Shown here: positions 12,004 to 23,469 of the stretch, piece after piece
How positions within the stretch are numbered: the first letter of the stretch is position 1
Layout: the number at the start of each line of letters is the position of its first letter
The notes under the pieces: model-generated
Database searches by the model: none
Seen by the model: only the letters and a program-made list of their open reading frames with translations
Told to the model about the DNA's origin: nothing
From: Patiria pectinifera
Lineage: Eukaryota > Echinodermata > Asteroidea > Valvatida > Asterinidae
Assembly: GCA_029964075.1 (NCBI GenBank)
Contig: CM057142.1
Coordinates: forward strand, 759,770 to 823,769
DNA length: 64,000 nt
Reading direction: 5' to 3'
Position numbers and translations under genes: made by a program

Positions 12004-12051
12004 TTAGTCACCGCTTCCTTAGATGGAAAGATTCGATTATACAGTGAGAGA
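12004..12051 (+). CDS. terminal exon of a WD-repeat gene (3' end)
   Basis: A very strong acceptor (TTGCGTTTTTGTTTAATTTCAG without a break, positions 11982-12003) precedes LVTASLDGKIRLYSER followed by TGA. The peptide is a textbook C-terminal half of a WD40 blade (strand c, tight turn with D-G, strand d ending IRLYS). The frame starts on a codon border and so can join the candidate exon at 6935-7072. An AATAAA lies 211 bases after the stop. A donor-like CCAA/GTAAGAG at 12083 lies beyond the stop. WD40 proteins are scaffolds; which member this is cannot be told from 16 residues. Confidence 0.55.
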
Positions 12052-12261
12052 TGACAATGTACCCAAGCCCCAGGACCAACCAAGTAAGAGTTATACAATT
12101 TGCAGCAGAGCGTGTAAGTTGACTTCAAACACCTGTGAGATTTTACAAGAATACTGGTACAGCACATCTGGGCACCGTGTATACATGTAGGATCTACAAC
12201 GTTTAAAACATCCTATTTTTTGTATCATTTGTGTCCTGACTAGGCCCATCCAATCAATGGC

Positions 12262-12267
12262 AATAAA
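12262..12267 (+). terminator. polyA signal AATAAA
   Basis: A canonical AATAAA lies about 210 bases after the WD-repeat stop codon, on the same strand. It is a likely 3' end signal for that gene if the terminal exon is real. Confidence 0.4.
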
Positions 12268-12789
12268 TGGGTATTTCGAAAGAAAAGGAAGCATTAAAAT
12301 TTACATCAGATTGAAAATATGGCAAATAATTGGTGACTATTATATAAATTAAAATTGTTGACCTCAACTTCCATTCCCGAGTCTGTGACTAGACTAATCA
12401 GTGTTTGGTACCAAGACGTTCACATAAAAAGTGAATGTGGACTTTGTGAGACTTACACGCTCTGTTGCTAACTTACAGATTTTTTATATAGATGCTTTGC
12501 ATTTAACAGCCATCTTCGAGGTGTTTTTTTGTTATTTTAATTCATTTCATTGATGAGGTCTTCTCATCCCTGTTGAACAAAAGCACGCCCCTCAAAGATG
12601 GCCGCTATGCAGATGATCTCTATTTCTTGTCCTCCCAGAATTAATTCTTTAATAATAACGCAGCACAGTGCATGTGATCAATGTGATGTACTTTGGGCCA
12701 ATCCCATGGGGAAAAGCCAAACAAAAAGAAAAAAAAAAAGGAAGGGGAAAAAAAAAAGAGAAAAAAGAAAAGAAAAAGAGGCGCGAAGT

Positions 12790-12942
12790 CATAGTGGTGT
12801 AAATTTAATGGGTTGGGGGGGGGGGCAAAATGTCCCTGCCCCCCTCTAAAACTGATACATCGAGAATGTGTTGAGAAATACAGGAATTTTTTGGCAAATT
12901 TTTTTTTTGCCCCCTCTAGAAACAATCCTGGCGACGCCCATG
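12790..12942. mobile_element. short MITE-like remnant
   Basis: The left end is near CATAGTGGTGTAAAT and the right end is CTGGCGACGCCCATGG. The right-end wording (reverse CATGGGCGTCGCCAGG) is common at hAT-type non-autonomous elements. The interior is G-rich then T-rich and non-coding. Family assignment is from memory and is weak. Confidence 0.35.
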
Positions 12943-13474
12943 GCCAAACCTGATACATGGGCAGCAGTGATACATAAGCTGGGGGGGGGGGGTGTTATGG
13001 GAAGGGGATGTTATGGGTTTTTTTGGGGGGGTATGGTATTTACTACTTTTAATCACATTAGTATCAGGAATCATACGGATGATGAATCACCCAACCTCTT
13101 CCATAATTTCCTTTTCTGAGTAGACTAGAAAATTGTGCCGGTCATTTTTCCTGAACGCCTTTCTTCAATACAAGACTTTTACACTTAGTTTCCCCTATGA
13201 ATTTTGAGTGTGTTCCTTTCCTTTCCAGCGCGCTGATTATTATTTATATCCTTTGCTAGTTTTCCTGGTGTTTGTGTTCCTCTTTCTTTTCAGTTTCAAA
13301 CTTTAGAGACCCTTATTGGCGTCGCATTTTCATTGCCCTTGGTGCACTCCCGTATATTTGTAAGAGACCACTGTCTTCACAAAGAATTTCAAACGATTCC
13401 AATGCATGTGAGACACTCAAAATAAAACAGTCTTTTTCTGATTTTGTCAAAGCAGAAAATAGCCTCAACAAATC

Positions 13475-13619
13475 ACAGGCAAGCAACTTTATCTTGGATC
13501 CGCTGATTTCCTCGTTTTTTTTACTTCTCACGGATGCCATTACAAATTGAAAAACACTGTACAAAGTCTTGTTTGGTTTGGAGTTCCTCGTTTTTTCTAA
13601 ATTCCCAGTTGCATGCCTG
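13475..13619. mobile_element. K-family MITE, complete copy
   Basis: The ends are CAGGCAAGCAAC and GTTGCATGCCTG, and the flanks are AAATCA on both sides, a perfect 6-bp target duplication different from that of the copy at 5097. The interior shares GATCCGCTGATTTCC and AAAACACTGTACAAAGTC with the other copies. Confidence 0.8.
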
Positions 13620-16137
13620 AAATCAGTATTTTTCAAAATTTTGTCAATATGAAATAGCATAAACAGAAGTTTGTTTTTAATGTTGTCAATGAAATATGCC
13701 TTGACAGAAATCAGTACTTTCTACTTTTGTTTCAATGTGAAACAGCCTTATGCTTAGGTTGATCTTGGAATGACACACAACAGTTAGACTTTTCAGGACC
13801 AGGGTGCACCTGAGCTATGACCAAATCGGTTGGTTCTACAAATTTGTTTTAACGGCATCAGTCAGCACTAAAGAAAATCGATAGTCGCCAAAGTAGTACA
13901 TTTCAACTTCTGCGCCGCGATGGAACGTGTTCCTGACAATCAATCACACTTGACCTCTGATAAGTTACGACCGTGCGAACATCCATATTTGGATCATCTA
14001 ATTTTATTGTTAATTATTGTCGCATCGTGAGTGGTAGGAGCATGGTTGCGATTATTTCTGTGTCGAGATGCCACTTGTTCCCCGATAATCACACGATTTC
14101 TCAGTTTTGTGACCTAAACTTGACTTTTGTGCCAAATGCCAATGGTTTGGTGACGGCGCCAGTATATCGTAGGTTGACCTTACGGCAGCTTTGGCCTTTG
14201 TTTATTTCAAATATCCTGGACAGTTGCAAAAACATAAACAGCGATGACTTAACAATTATTAGGCGTCATCAATCACTGCTCGTCAGAGCTAGCTTTGAGC
14301 TGTCAAACGGGAAACGTATTGACCAATAGGAAATGCAATACGTTGCCATGACAATCAAAAGTCTCTCCTTGATTGTTGATGTATGGGGGATTAACTTGAC
14401 AGTGATTTCTTGTGGTCCATTCAGCAAGATTGATGAATTGTAGTTTCTTTTCAACAGTGCGAAACTGTCACTAAGGACAATATATTACACTATATTGACT
14501 GTCATCAAAGGCATTAGTGCGTATCTATGCACCCGGGGGACTGTGAATGACCACAAGGTCCGAGCGTAGGCTGATGAAAATGGGTCCTCTTGTTGGCACC
14601 GACCAGTGTCCAAATAAGGCTAGAAGCATACTTTCATAAGCTCCCAACCTATAAGTGAATCGCCAGAGACAATAACGAAAATACCTTTATTTCCAAAAGT
14701 CACGAAAAATATTCCAAACTCACTTGAGAACACTTTACACCGCTGGTTCTTTTAGAATCCAAATATTTTCAAAGAAGAAATGTACATTTGTAATTCCATG
14801 ATATACTCATTCCACCATGCAACCTTCAAATCACACTTAACGAAAACTCTTTTTTTTTGTTTAAAGGAGGGGGGGGGGGTTGTCTGATAAAAAGTTAATC
14901 CCCACTAAAAGAAGCCCTGAAGCCCATCAGCATTAAAAAAGATTTTAAAAACTTTTTTTACTCCAATTCCATCCGAATATCTCAGGAATTCTAGCTTATA
15001 AGTCAAACCTTTTAATTTGTTTTTAAACCCTCAAGTGCGTTGGCCACAAAGATCTTACAAAAAAAACATTTAAGGGATTACTACTCGTAATATGTAGTCA
15101 ATGCACTAGATTTGGGGCCTATTGACTGGCCTGACAAAATGTATATGTTATATGTACATGTCTTTGGTTTCTGGTATGGAGCTTGCCCCAAAAGTGGTGC
15201 GGCGATGTGGGGTTTTTTTTTTTCTTCTTCAAATGTTGGCTGATGACTGCAAATAATGCCCGACTAAATTTTGCAAGGGGCCTGTTATATTTTAACTGAG
15301 AGTCAAATTTACAAAGTCACTTTACTGTTGACCTGTTTCACGCACACCAGTGAATGTTGACATATTGTCCAGATATTGGAAAAGTATCATTCATCATCGT
15401 CATCTGCTCTTCTTGTAACCACACCCAGTTTACCACTGTTCAGTTAAACTTGGACCCAAGCGTAACATGTAGTTTTCTCTGTGGACTCCATTGAACTGTA
15501 CCACCATAAAAACAGGAAAATCTCATTTATCAACATGCTTGCTTTTGAAAGACCGTATTGTTTCCAGGCCAACAAAATTGTGCCTAACACACAGGTCGAA
15601 GTTCGGCATCAATAATTTGCGGCACTGATGTTTTCTTTTCAAACTGGAGTATTCATTTCATATTCTTGTACATGTAGAACAACAGTGGCTGTCTCAGGTT
15701 TTCTTTGAGAAAAAGGCTGTGAAATGCAGTGACCTCGAAAAAAACACTAAGCCATTTTGTTTGTCATGGCGCAGTATCTGTTTCAATTGCACTAAACTGT
15801 CTGAGCTTTGTCAAATATATGCCATTGTTAACTTGGTTAGTTCTCTTTTAACCAGGGATTGTGAATTTGAAAACTAACTAGACCTAATCATACAATGTGA
15901 CTGGCAAGTTGGTCCATTGAATGTGATCGTTTAAAGTTTACAAAAAATATTTGAAAGCATGGCACTGAAGACTTTTTCACTATTCATTTTTTGCACTGGA
16001 GACTTGTCTGCCTATCCTGTTTCTGTAGACTCCTATAGGATTTTTGTTCTAACTTTCAGTTGTGTAAAGAATTCAATATCAGTTTGTGGGTTTTTTTCTG
16101 CTGCATCAGTGTTTCTCTACACACATTACTCGGTAAA
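13620..16137. other. non-coding, nothing recognised
   Basis: About 2.5 kb without a gene or a repeat that I can match inside the window. There are homopolymer runs (G at 14869, T at 15213). A CCAAT-like phrase (GACCAATAGGAAATGC) at 14320 resembles the distal part of X-family elements but without the hairpin. Confidence 0.3.
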
Positions 16138-16922
16138 GCCTGGTGCACACGAGAGCTATCTGCTTTGCCAAAAGTCATTCGTGGCCAATGGCGTAAACAG
16201 ATAGCTGTGTGCGGTCAGTTTTACCAAAGATTTTGGTCATTCGTGATGTGCCAAATGATTCTAGTCACTCGTGCCCAAAGTCTTACCATGTGCAGTGAAC
16301 GAAAGCTATCTGCTTTCGGCTTGCATGTTGAACGCATGCGTGCTTCTGTCATATGACGTAAAAAGGCAAAATGGCTGCGCCCAGTGATTTCTCTGAATCC
16401 GAAATGTCCACAAGGGAGGAGGAAGAGCTTTTGCTATTGATCTTGTTGCTGCGTCGCCGATGGCGATGTTTTAATGCAGCTTGCCGTAAAACATGGACTA
16501 AAAAATGGATCATGAGGAGGCAGGGGTACGGAGCGTATTCCAACTTAGTTCAAGAGCTCTCCGTCGACGACCCCGAGAAATTTTGCCAATACCATCGGCT
16601 TGATAAATCAACAAGTTTGTCGTCCAAGATTGCAGTGGCCACTAATTCACTGGGCGCAGCCATTTTGCCTTTTTACGTCATATGACAGAAGCACGCATGC
16701 GTTCAACATGCAAGCCGAAAGCAGATAGCTTTCGTTCACTGCACATGGTAAGACTTTGGGCACGAGTGACTAGAATTATCAAACACGTTAGATATTTGGT
16801 GCAGCGTCACGAATGACCAAAATCTTTGGTAAAACTGATCGTACACGGGAACTATCTGCATGCTTACGCCATTGGCCGCGAATGACTTTTGGCGAAGCAG
16901 ATAGCTCTCGTGTGCGCCAGTT
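16138..16922. mobile_element. Harbinger-type element with long inverted repeats
   Basis: The left arm starts CTGGTGCACACGAGAGC and the right arm ends with its near complement. The arms run about 230 bases each, including GCATGCGTGCTTCTGTC near their inner ends. Between them lies the start of a Harbinger-like transposase gene (16371). The long arms with a non-functional gene piece make it a foldback MITE mobilised in trans. A 3-bp target duplication could not be fixed. Confidence 0.75.
16371..16620 (+). pseudogene. N-terminal piece of a PIF/Harbinger transposase
   Basis: ATG starts inside the left inverted arm. The frame has an acidic patch and Leu run (REEEELLLLILLLRR, residues 15-29), then GAYSNLVQELSVDDPEKF at residues 54-71 and YHRL at 74-77. 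This layout (basic Trp-containing segment, then GxYxxLVQEL, then DPxxFxxYxRL) is the usual N-terminus of PIF/Harbinger transposases and the related host HARBI1. Here the frame stops after about 83 matching residues, and the final residues (LGAAILPFYVI) come from the inverted arm. The DDE catalytic domain is absent, so it cannot act on its own. Confidence 0.7.
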
Positions 16923-17593
16923 TTTTAAAATTAGGCAATGTTCCCCAGAGAACTCATTTGATCCTGATTCTGTAGTTTTGCACTTGAAGTGTTAACTTGA
17001 CCACCTCTTTGGAAGCTGATGAAATATTGGATCTGTGTTGCAGAAATTTCCTGTTGTATAATATTTCCCCCGGGACATGGGTGTGAAGTGATTTCTCTTG
17101 TTGCCAACAAGGAGAAAGAATGTGTCCAAATTCCATCTCTGTCTGTATTTGTTGGAATGTCCACATGGTGAAGCAACTATCTTTTCTGTCATCGGTTTTA
17201 CCTGTTTTTATCCCGATTTGAAATGTTTATTTGTTCTGAATATTCAGGAATTATCAGTTTACTAAATATCACTGGATGCTGTGAAAGCTATGCTTATTCA
17301 GCAATTTTTAAATTTTTTTGGTCTTTGTGACAGATTTTTGAGACACTTTATATCAAGTTCTCTTAAATCCTAAGCAAAATTATTTTCTAGAGTTCACTGT
17401 TCTGATGGTGGTTTCCAGAATTTAAGGTGCTGAATTCCGGCAAAAGCTGTTAGTTAGACTAAGATAACATGTAGGAATGCGACCAAGTTGTTCTTAGTGA
17501 CAATGCATCAACAGCCTGCGGAATATTTCTTGCAGGGAAACAGAAAATTATTAACTGACACTTTTCAGATCAGATGTATTTTGACAAAATAAA

Positions 17594-17735
17594 ATAAAAC
17601 AAAACTGGCCCACTCTTTGGTCTTGTTTTGACTCTAAAAAAATGAAAATGAAAGGGGCAGTCTTATTTTCTAACCTGAGGCTTGCTTTATGCAGCTGTAA
17701 TGTGAAATAACAAGGCAAGGTATGGAGCTGGTACT
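17594..17735. repeat. direct repeat, copy 1
   Basis: 142 bases starting ATAAAACAAAACTGGCCC are repeated at 17961-18102 with only a few differences (about 95 percent identity by eye), 367 bases apart. No terminal repeats are seen. It is a recent local duplication of non-coding DNA. Confidence 0.85.
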
Positions 17736-17960
17736 GTCTGTAAAATGTTCGTTGTTAATGTATGCCGCTGTGGCTTTGGGCCTTTTTGGTGTTGCCCATT
17801 TCTGGTCGGGCTTGGTGTAGCCCATTATTATTACATAACAATTACAATTGACAATTCAACCAGTTTGCCCTATCACTGGTATCCGGAATTAAACACTCCT
17901 CTGTGGCTGTGGCATAAACACAATGATTTGTTTCCCATGTCCTTCAATTCAAGTCTGGGT

Positions 17961-18102
17961 ATAAAACAAAACTGGCCCACTCTTTGGTCTTGTTTTGACT
18001 CTAAACAAAGGAAAATGAAAGGGGTAGTCTTATTTTCTAACCTGAGGCTTGCTTTATGCAGCTGCAATGTGAAATAACAAGGCAAGGTATGGAGTTGGTA
18101 CT
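17961..18102. repeat. direct repeat, copy 2
   Basis: Second copy of the 142-base segment at 17594-17735, same orientation. The bases between the copies are unique, so this is a spaced rather than an abutting duplication. Confidence 0.85.
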
Positions 18103-18445
18103 TGTTCTGCGTGTCACAAAACACCTGTGGAACAGGAAAGACAATTTCTGAGTGCAATTGGAATTCATAATCTCACTGGAATCAGCTGAAAATACATACA
18201 TAAGTCCGCGGCAAATATTCCAATATCTGAACAGTGTTATCAACTTCAATCTGCAGTTCTTACATGACATCCACATTATGTGCCTATATAGACCTTATGC
18301 ATTAGGGCGGAGTCAGGGGGCAGTGAATTGTATTGCATGGAAAGGCATGAGTAAATCGTTTGTGCATTCATTGTTACTACATGTAGATTACCATAACAAA
18401 GAACAGCCTCAGAGAAAGCTGCAATGCGTAAAGTCTACTGGCATC

Positions 18446-19055
18446 CAGTGTTGTAGTACTCGGTACTCGTACTCGAGTACTACTCGAGTACTTTTTTTGG
18501 AGTACTCGTACTCGTGCTCGTACTCGAATGTCAAAGTACTCGTACTCGAAATGACAGTACTCGTACGAGGGCAGCAAAGTACTCATACTCGACATGTCAA
18601 AATTGTACTCGATCATCAAAGTACTCGTACTCGAATAGCAGTACTCAAAAAAAAAAAAGGTATAGCTTGACTTATCACAGGCCTTATTTTATTATCGAAA
18701 TTTTCAGTTGGAAATGGTTGATTGGCTTGCAGAGAAATCAGAGATTCCTGCTTTTTCTCTGCGCACGTCCTGACAAACACATTAACAGCTAGCCGTGAGT
18801 GAGTCTGTATATCGGTCTGACTGGGCCTGGGCCAATTACGCACAATGAACCATTTGCGGTATGGCCGTATTCTGAAATGAAGTACCGGTACTCGTACTCG
18901 TTCTTGTACTTGGAATACAAGTACTCGTACTCATACTCGGAAGTACAAGTACTCGTACTCAGAGACCTGTTCTTGTTCTCAGAGGTACTCGTACTCAGTA
19001 ACCTAAGTACTCGGCAGTACTCGGTACTCGGAAAAAGTACTCGACTACAACACTG
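18446..19055. mobile_element. hAT-type non-autonomous element with GTACTCG arrays
   Basis: The ends are CAGTGTTGTAGT and ACTACAACACTG. The flanks are CTGGCATC (18438-18445) and CTGTCATC (19056-19063), an 8-bp target duplication with one mismatch, as hAT transposases make. Both subterminal regions (18456-18652 and 18883-19045) are packed with degenerate GTACTCGTACTCGA units; the middle 220 bases are unrelated and non-coding. Such subterminal repeats are known transposase-binding arrays in hAT elements. Confidence 0.8.
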
Positions 19056-19540
19056 CTGTCATCCTTAGTTGCTGATACATGTACCGGTACGTGTAATTAT
19101 CATTTGAAAGTAGACTTAAGTGGGCCATCATGCACATTATTCATACCTCACAGTCAATTTGTCCATGTACACAACCCTACCTCCTTTTACCCTTTTACAT
19201 GGCTACAAACCACCCTCTTCCAGAGTGGAACTGATTCCTTGTTGCTCAATTCTTTTGCCAAGAGTTTCTCTCTATACCACTTTCTTTTTAATCTCTCTAT
19301 TTTTGTTTGTTTCTTTGGTTGTTGGTGTGTTTGTTTGTTTGTTTGTTCGTTTGTCAGTTTCAGATTTTTGTTCCCATTTTCCTTTCTGAGCAATTCAGAT
19401 TCTTGTCACATCTCAAACGTGTTTCCTGCTACTGAGGTAACCCTAAAACACCACACTCCACCAGCCTTTCCTTTCCTTCTCTTGTGGACTTATAAAATAG
19501 CAAATTATTTCAAACAAATACTGAAGAGTATTCAGTTCTG

Positions 19541-19590
19541 TTTTAGCCTCTGAAGAAGAACTTGCTAAGTTCGCAACGTCAGGCCACATT
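19541..19590 (+). ncRNA. hammerhead-ribozyme-like relic (Penelope-type)
   Basis: The sequence AGCCT-CTGAAGA-A-GAACTT-GCT-AAGTTC-GCAA-CGTC-AGGC can fold as a minimal type I hammerhead. Helix I is GCCT with AGGC, helix II is a perfect 6-bp stem GAACTT/AAGTTC, and helix III is minimal, with TC at the expected cleavage position. The core should read GAAA but has GCAA, and there is one extra A before helix II, so it is probably inactive. Minimal hammerheads with a tiny helix III are known from terminal repeats of Penelope-like elements. Confidence 0.5.
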
Positions 19591-20194
19591 AATTTTTAGA
19601 TTTATATATTTCAGGTCCATCCAGTCAGTAAGCAGTTTGCAGCAGTCTTACTTTTTTTCATGTTTTTTTCAAATACTGAAGAGATCAAAATTTGAAACCT
19701 AAATCACATTACTTGTCTCTTTACAGGCAATATTTTGAGAGGACATATCTGATGGAAATGTGGAACTGTCGGTTTCTTTGCGTCTTGAATTTGTCCACGG
19801 TGCTTGCTGCAACATGCGTAGTCGATTGTTACTTGTGGAAAGAGTCTGTGTGTGGAGTCAACAAATGGGCTGAATATATTTTTTGGGGAAGACCTGGCAA
19901 AATAATGATCATCCGCCATTTTGTGCTTTCAAATGATGATACATGGACTGCACCATAGTTTGGGACATGAATGTTAAGGCACACACGTGGATCTCAAAAT
20001 GCATTTCAAAGTTAAAAAAAGCTAGGTACTTTTATTACCTCACTGAATTATACTTTCTTACTTTGATTTTTAATAAGTTAAAATATAGGCCTAGAAGTCA
20101 GTTTTTAAGATTGACAAAATTCAAAAATTCAAAGCAAGTACTAGTATCATTGCGGATTCTGAAACCAGCTGAGTAACACTTACGTGCTTAAGTT

Positions 20195-20990
20195 CCCGTG
20201 CACTAGATTGGTACTTGAGGACCAGGTTAGTTCTTGAGTACCACTGGAATTCGTTTGTATCTCTTGACTTCCTGAGTACCATCTGTTTTTCCGAGTACCA
20301 CCTGAGCTCCTGAGTATCACTAGAGTTTCATCTTATACCGTTCAAACTTCTGAGTATCACCCAAGTGCCCGAGTACCAAATGAGTTTCTTAGCACCATCT
20401 GAGTACCAACCCAACTCCTGAGCTTCACCCAGATATTTGAGTGGCACCTGAGTTCCTGAGTACCATAGAAGTTCTAGAGTATCAACTGATTTCCTTCGCA
20501 CCTTCTGCGCTCCTGAGTAGCAACCCAACTCTTGCGCATCACCCAAATTTCTGAGTACCACCTTAGTTCCTGAGCACCAACCAAGTTCCTGATGAGTACC
20601 CACCAAGCTCCTGACTATCACTTGAGTTCCTCAATACCACTCAAGTTCCTAGTTCCACCAGGATTCCTGAGTACAGTCTGAGTTCCAGAGAGCCACCAGA
20701 GTTCCTAAGCACCATCCGACTACCTGAGAACCCACCAAGTTCCTCATCAGCACCTGTATTCTTGAGTACCATCAAAGTGTCTGAGTATTGTGTACCTCAG
20801 AGTTCCTGAGTACCACTTAAATTCCTGAGTTCCACCCAAGTTCCTGAGTACCATCACCCGTGATCCTGAGTAACACCTGAGTTTCTGAGTACCACCTGAG
20901 TTCCTGAGTCCTTTTTTAGTTTCGTAGCTCCGCTTTAAGTTCCTGACTGCCACATGTAGTTCAGCCGTGAACCACTCAAGTTCCAATAGT
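20195..20990. repeat. minisatellite, about 20-bp unit
   Basis: About 40 degenerate units of roughly GAGTACCACCTGAGTTCCT run through the region, with variants such as GAGCACC and GAGTATC. Identity is moderate, so the array is old. Open frames across it are by-products of the 20-bp period. Confidence 0.85.
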
Positions 20991-20999
20991 ATACCCTGC

Positions 21000-21921
21000 T
21001 AGAGTTACATGTATTTTTTTCTTTATATCACCTTGAGAAAGCACCACCTGAATATGTTAGTTAATACTGTTTCGCAAAAACAAAATGTTTGGTAAGACCA
21101 TAATTATGTTTTGATAAAAATGTGTAAAAGAATATTGATATTTTATCTGTATAGTTTTGTTTGTTTGAATATACATGCATTTTCACTGTTGATGATAATA
21201 AAAATCAAAATTAACTTAGCAAACGGTGTTTTTTGTTGTTTGTTGAATGAACCCTGAATAGATTGTGAAAGATCAGGACCCCTATTTTTTGGCAAATGTT
21301 GACCATTAATATTGCCCAGCAAATGTCTAAGCCAGCTTTAATGAAGACATAATTTTCAAAAGTCAGACTACTCACCCATGCTTTTTTCCCCCTGTTATTT
21401 GAGGTAACTTGTATTTTATTTTTTTATCCGTGCCTGCAAATTTCTCTGCATTACCAGCTGTTTGAAATGGGCCATGGGACTGCACCAATCAGATTTCCCA
21501 GCAACTGATGACTTTTCCAAGGTGTCCGTTACAGATGTCCTGTTGTTGTAACAATCTTTCATAGCTGTTTCAATAATTGTGAAGAGTACCAGTCAATGTT
21601 TAGCATGACTAGCTTACCCATATCTAGCGCCCTCAAGCATCAAAACGAGTCCAGCCCCAGGAATTGTTATACTGATTCACCGGAGAACAATCGGAAATTT
21701 AATTTGTCTCAGCTTAAGAATGCGGTAACCCACTTGACTTTGTCATTCCTTTGGGGAGTTCTCCCCCCCCCCCAACCGAATCCCCGTACCCCGGCTCTCC
21801 TTGGCAATTGGAACAACCAGCACGGACATGTGATGAAATTGACTCATGAAGGCTTCCAAAGCTTGATAGACCAGGATTGAGATAAACCCTGTTATCTCAG
21901 TTGCAAAGAAACGACATTTCT
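21000..21921. other. non-coding, nothing recognised
   Basis: AT-rich DNA with an ATAATAAAAATCAAAATT stretch near 21196 and C runs at 21764. No exon, domain or shared repeat is evident. Confidence 0.3.
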
Positions 21922-22415
21922 TTAAAGGTATAACATACAACATTTGCAAACATCAAAAAACAAAACTACCAAATTATTATGAAATGCCTTACTTTACTGT
22001 AAGTGAATAACAGTCGCAAGCATCCTGTGAAATTATGGCACCTGGTGTGCTGTCATTTTCAAGAAAATTTGAATCAATTTCCAACGATGGTTGGCCGCCT
22101 ATCGTTGGGAAAAACTGGCTTTTTTTTCAAATACTGCCCCCAATTTACCAAATTTAGTGAGACTGCATTTTTTTTTGCAATTGTTTACATATCTGTGAAG
22201 GGGTGCAAGCCAGCTAGTCTGGTTCCCTGACCTGACAATTCCCCCGACGTCTATAAATTGCTGCGTTTTATCTGAAGTAGAGTCAGGGAACCAGACTACA
22301 GAAAAAAACACATTTTTTTCCCCCAGCATCCATTAACACAAAACTTTAAAAAGGTCAGTGTAGCAATATTTGCTATAGAATATTCACCCCTATATCCATC
22401 CACTTCTGAAAACCA
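21922..22415 (-). mobile_element. M-family element, 5' end eroded
   Basis: The copy begins TTAAAGGTATAACATACAAC and carries the family landmarks in reverse orientation to the reference copy at 57362: the inner palindrome at 22080-22108 (CCAACGATGGTTGGCCG...), and the pair CTAGTCTGGTTCCCTGAC / GTCAGGGAACCAGACTA. It fades out near 22415 without a clean terminal repeat. Confidence 0.7.
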
Positions 22416-23469
22416 CCTGCGATGAATGACAAGCGTTAACATTTTATTGATAACACCTACCGTACATATTAAAGTAACTGCCCATTAAAAGAGAAAAAGG
22501 GTCATATTTTAAAGTTGAGAAATGATGTTTAGAGCAAAATCCTGCTAGAAAGAAAATGTAGAGCCCTTTTTTCTCTTCTTTTTTTAAAGCAGTAATTTTC
22601 GAAATTTGCTCTGCTTCCCCTGAGCTTCCATGTTTTGGTTGTTGGTATTAATATTTATTACATGCAAATGAAGCTATGACAACACGATTTTCGTAAAAAT
22701 TTTTTTAAAAATGCTTAATTGTGGCCACATAGATCAGGGGGTGGGGGGGGGTGTTCAAAAATTCCTCATTTGATATTGACATCGCCAAGCATTTCTATGA
22801 CTTTTGTGAACCAAGCATTTAGTTTCTCAGAGTGTCAAACTTGTTCATTACCTAAGTTTTTATTTGCCGTATCTGTAAGAAACTCAGTGGCTGAGAAACA
22901 GCAACATTTTTGTCAAGGAATTAAGGTCAGTGTCGTCCAAATGCGAGACTAAAATTGGATTAAATTGCTTCCTCTAAACTAGGAAGTTAGTAGACATGGA
23001 AAAACACAGCTGTACATGTTTTTGTTGACCAGATTGTATCTAATTTATAGTGGGATTGGCCAGGGTATAATTATAAGTAGTTGTCTCTTGGGTACATGAC
23101 TAATACTTCCATGATATAGACACTGTGACTAGACTGGTGACCTTTCCTCATGAGTTCAGGCAGCACCTTCAGTGTTTCTAGTAAAATGGTATTGGTTGCT
23201 ATGTTCCTCAACTATTCTGCCTTCTCTGTCAGTGTCATCCTATTGTTGGAATGCAGTGCCGGTTTTTGGGAGCACACGTGGATATTTAAATGAATTTACA
23301 TTGTGTCAGAGGTCACAAAGACATGTGCGTGTTGGAGTTCTCAGACTGTAGATATGAGAGTTAGACACATTGAGGGGGATTTGAAATGACATACATGTAT
23401 GGATGAAAAATAGTAAAGTCTCTAGTTTTTTTTCAAGTACAGTTATCTGTAAGAAAGAACGTATTGTTA

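Noticed and set aside
12600-12790. Lys-rich ORF at the A-rich tract
   Set aside because: Produced by an AAG/AAA low-complexity run; no gene signal.
18377-18670. Ser/Arg/Thr-rich ORFs in both directions
   Set aside because: They are translations of the GTACTCG arrays of the hAT-type element.
19104-19553. 149-codon plus-strand ORF
   Set aside because: Phe/Leu/Ser/Val run from T-rich DNA including a GTTT microsatellite; no domain, and another frame is open over the same bases.
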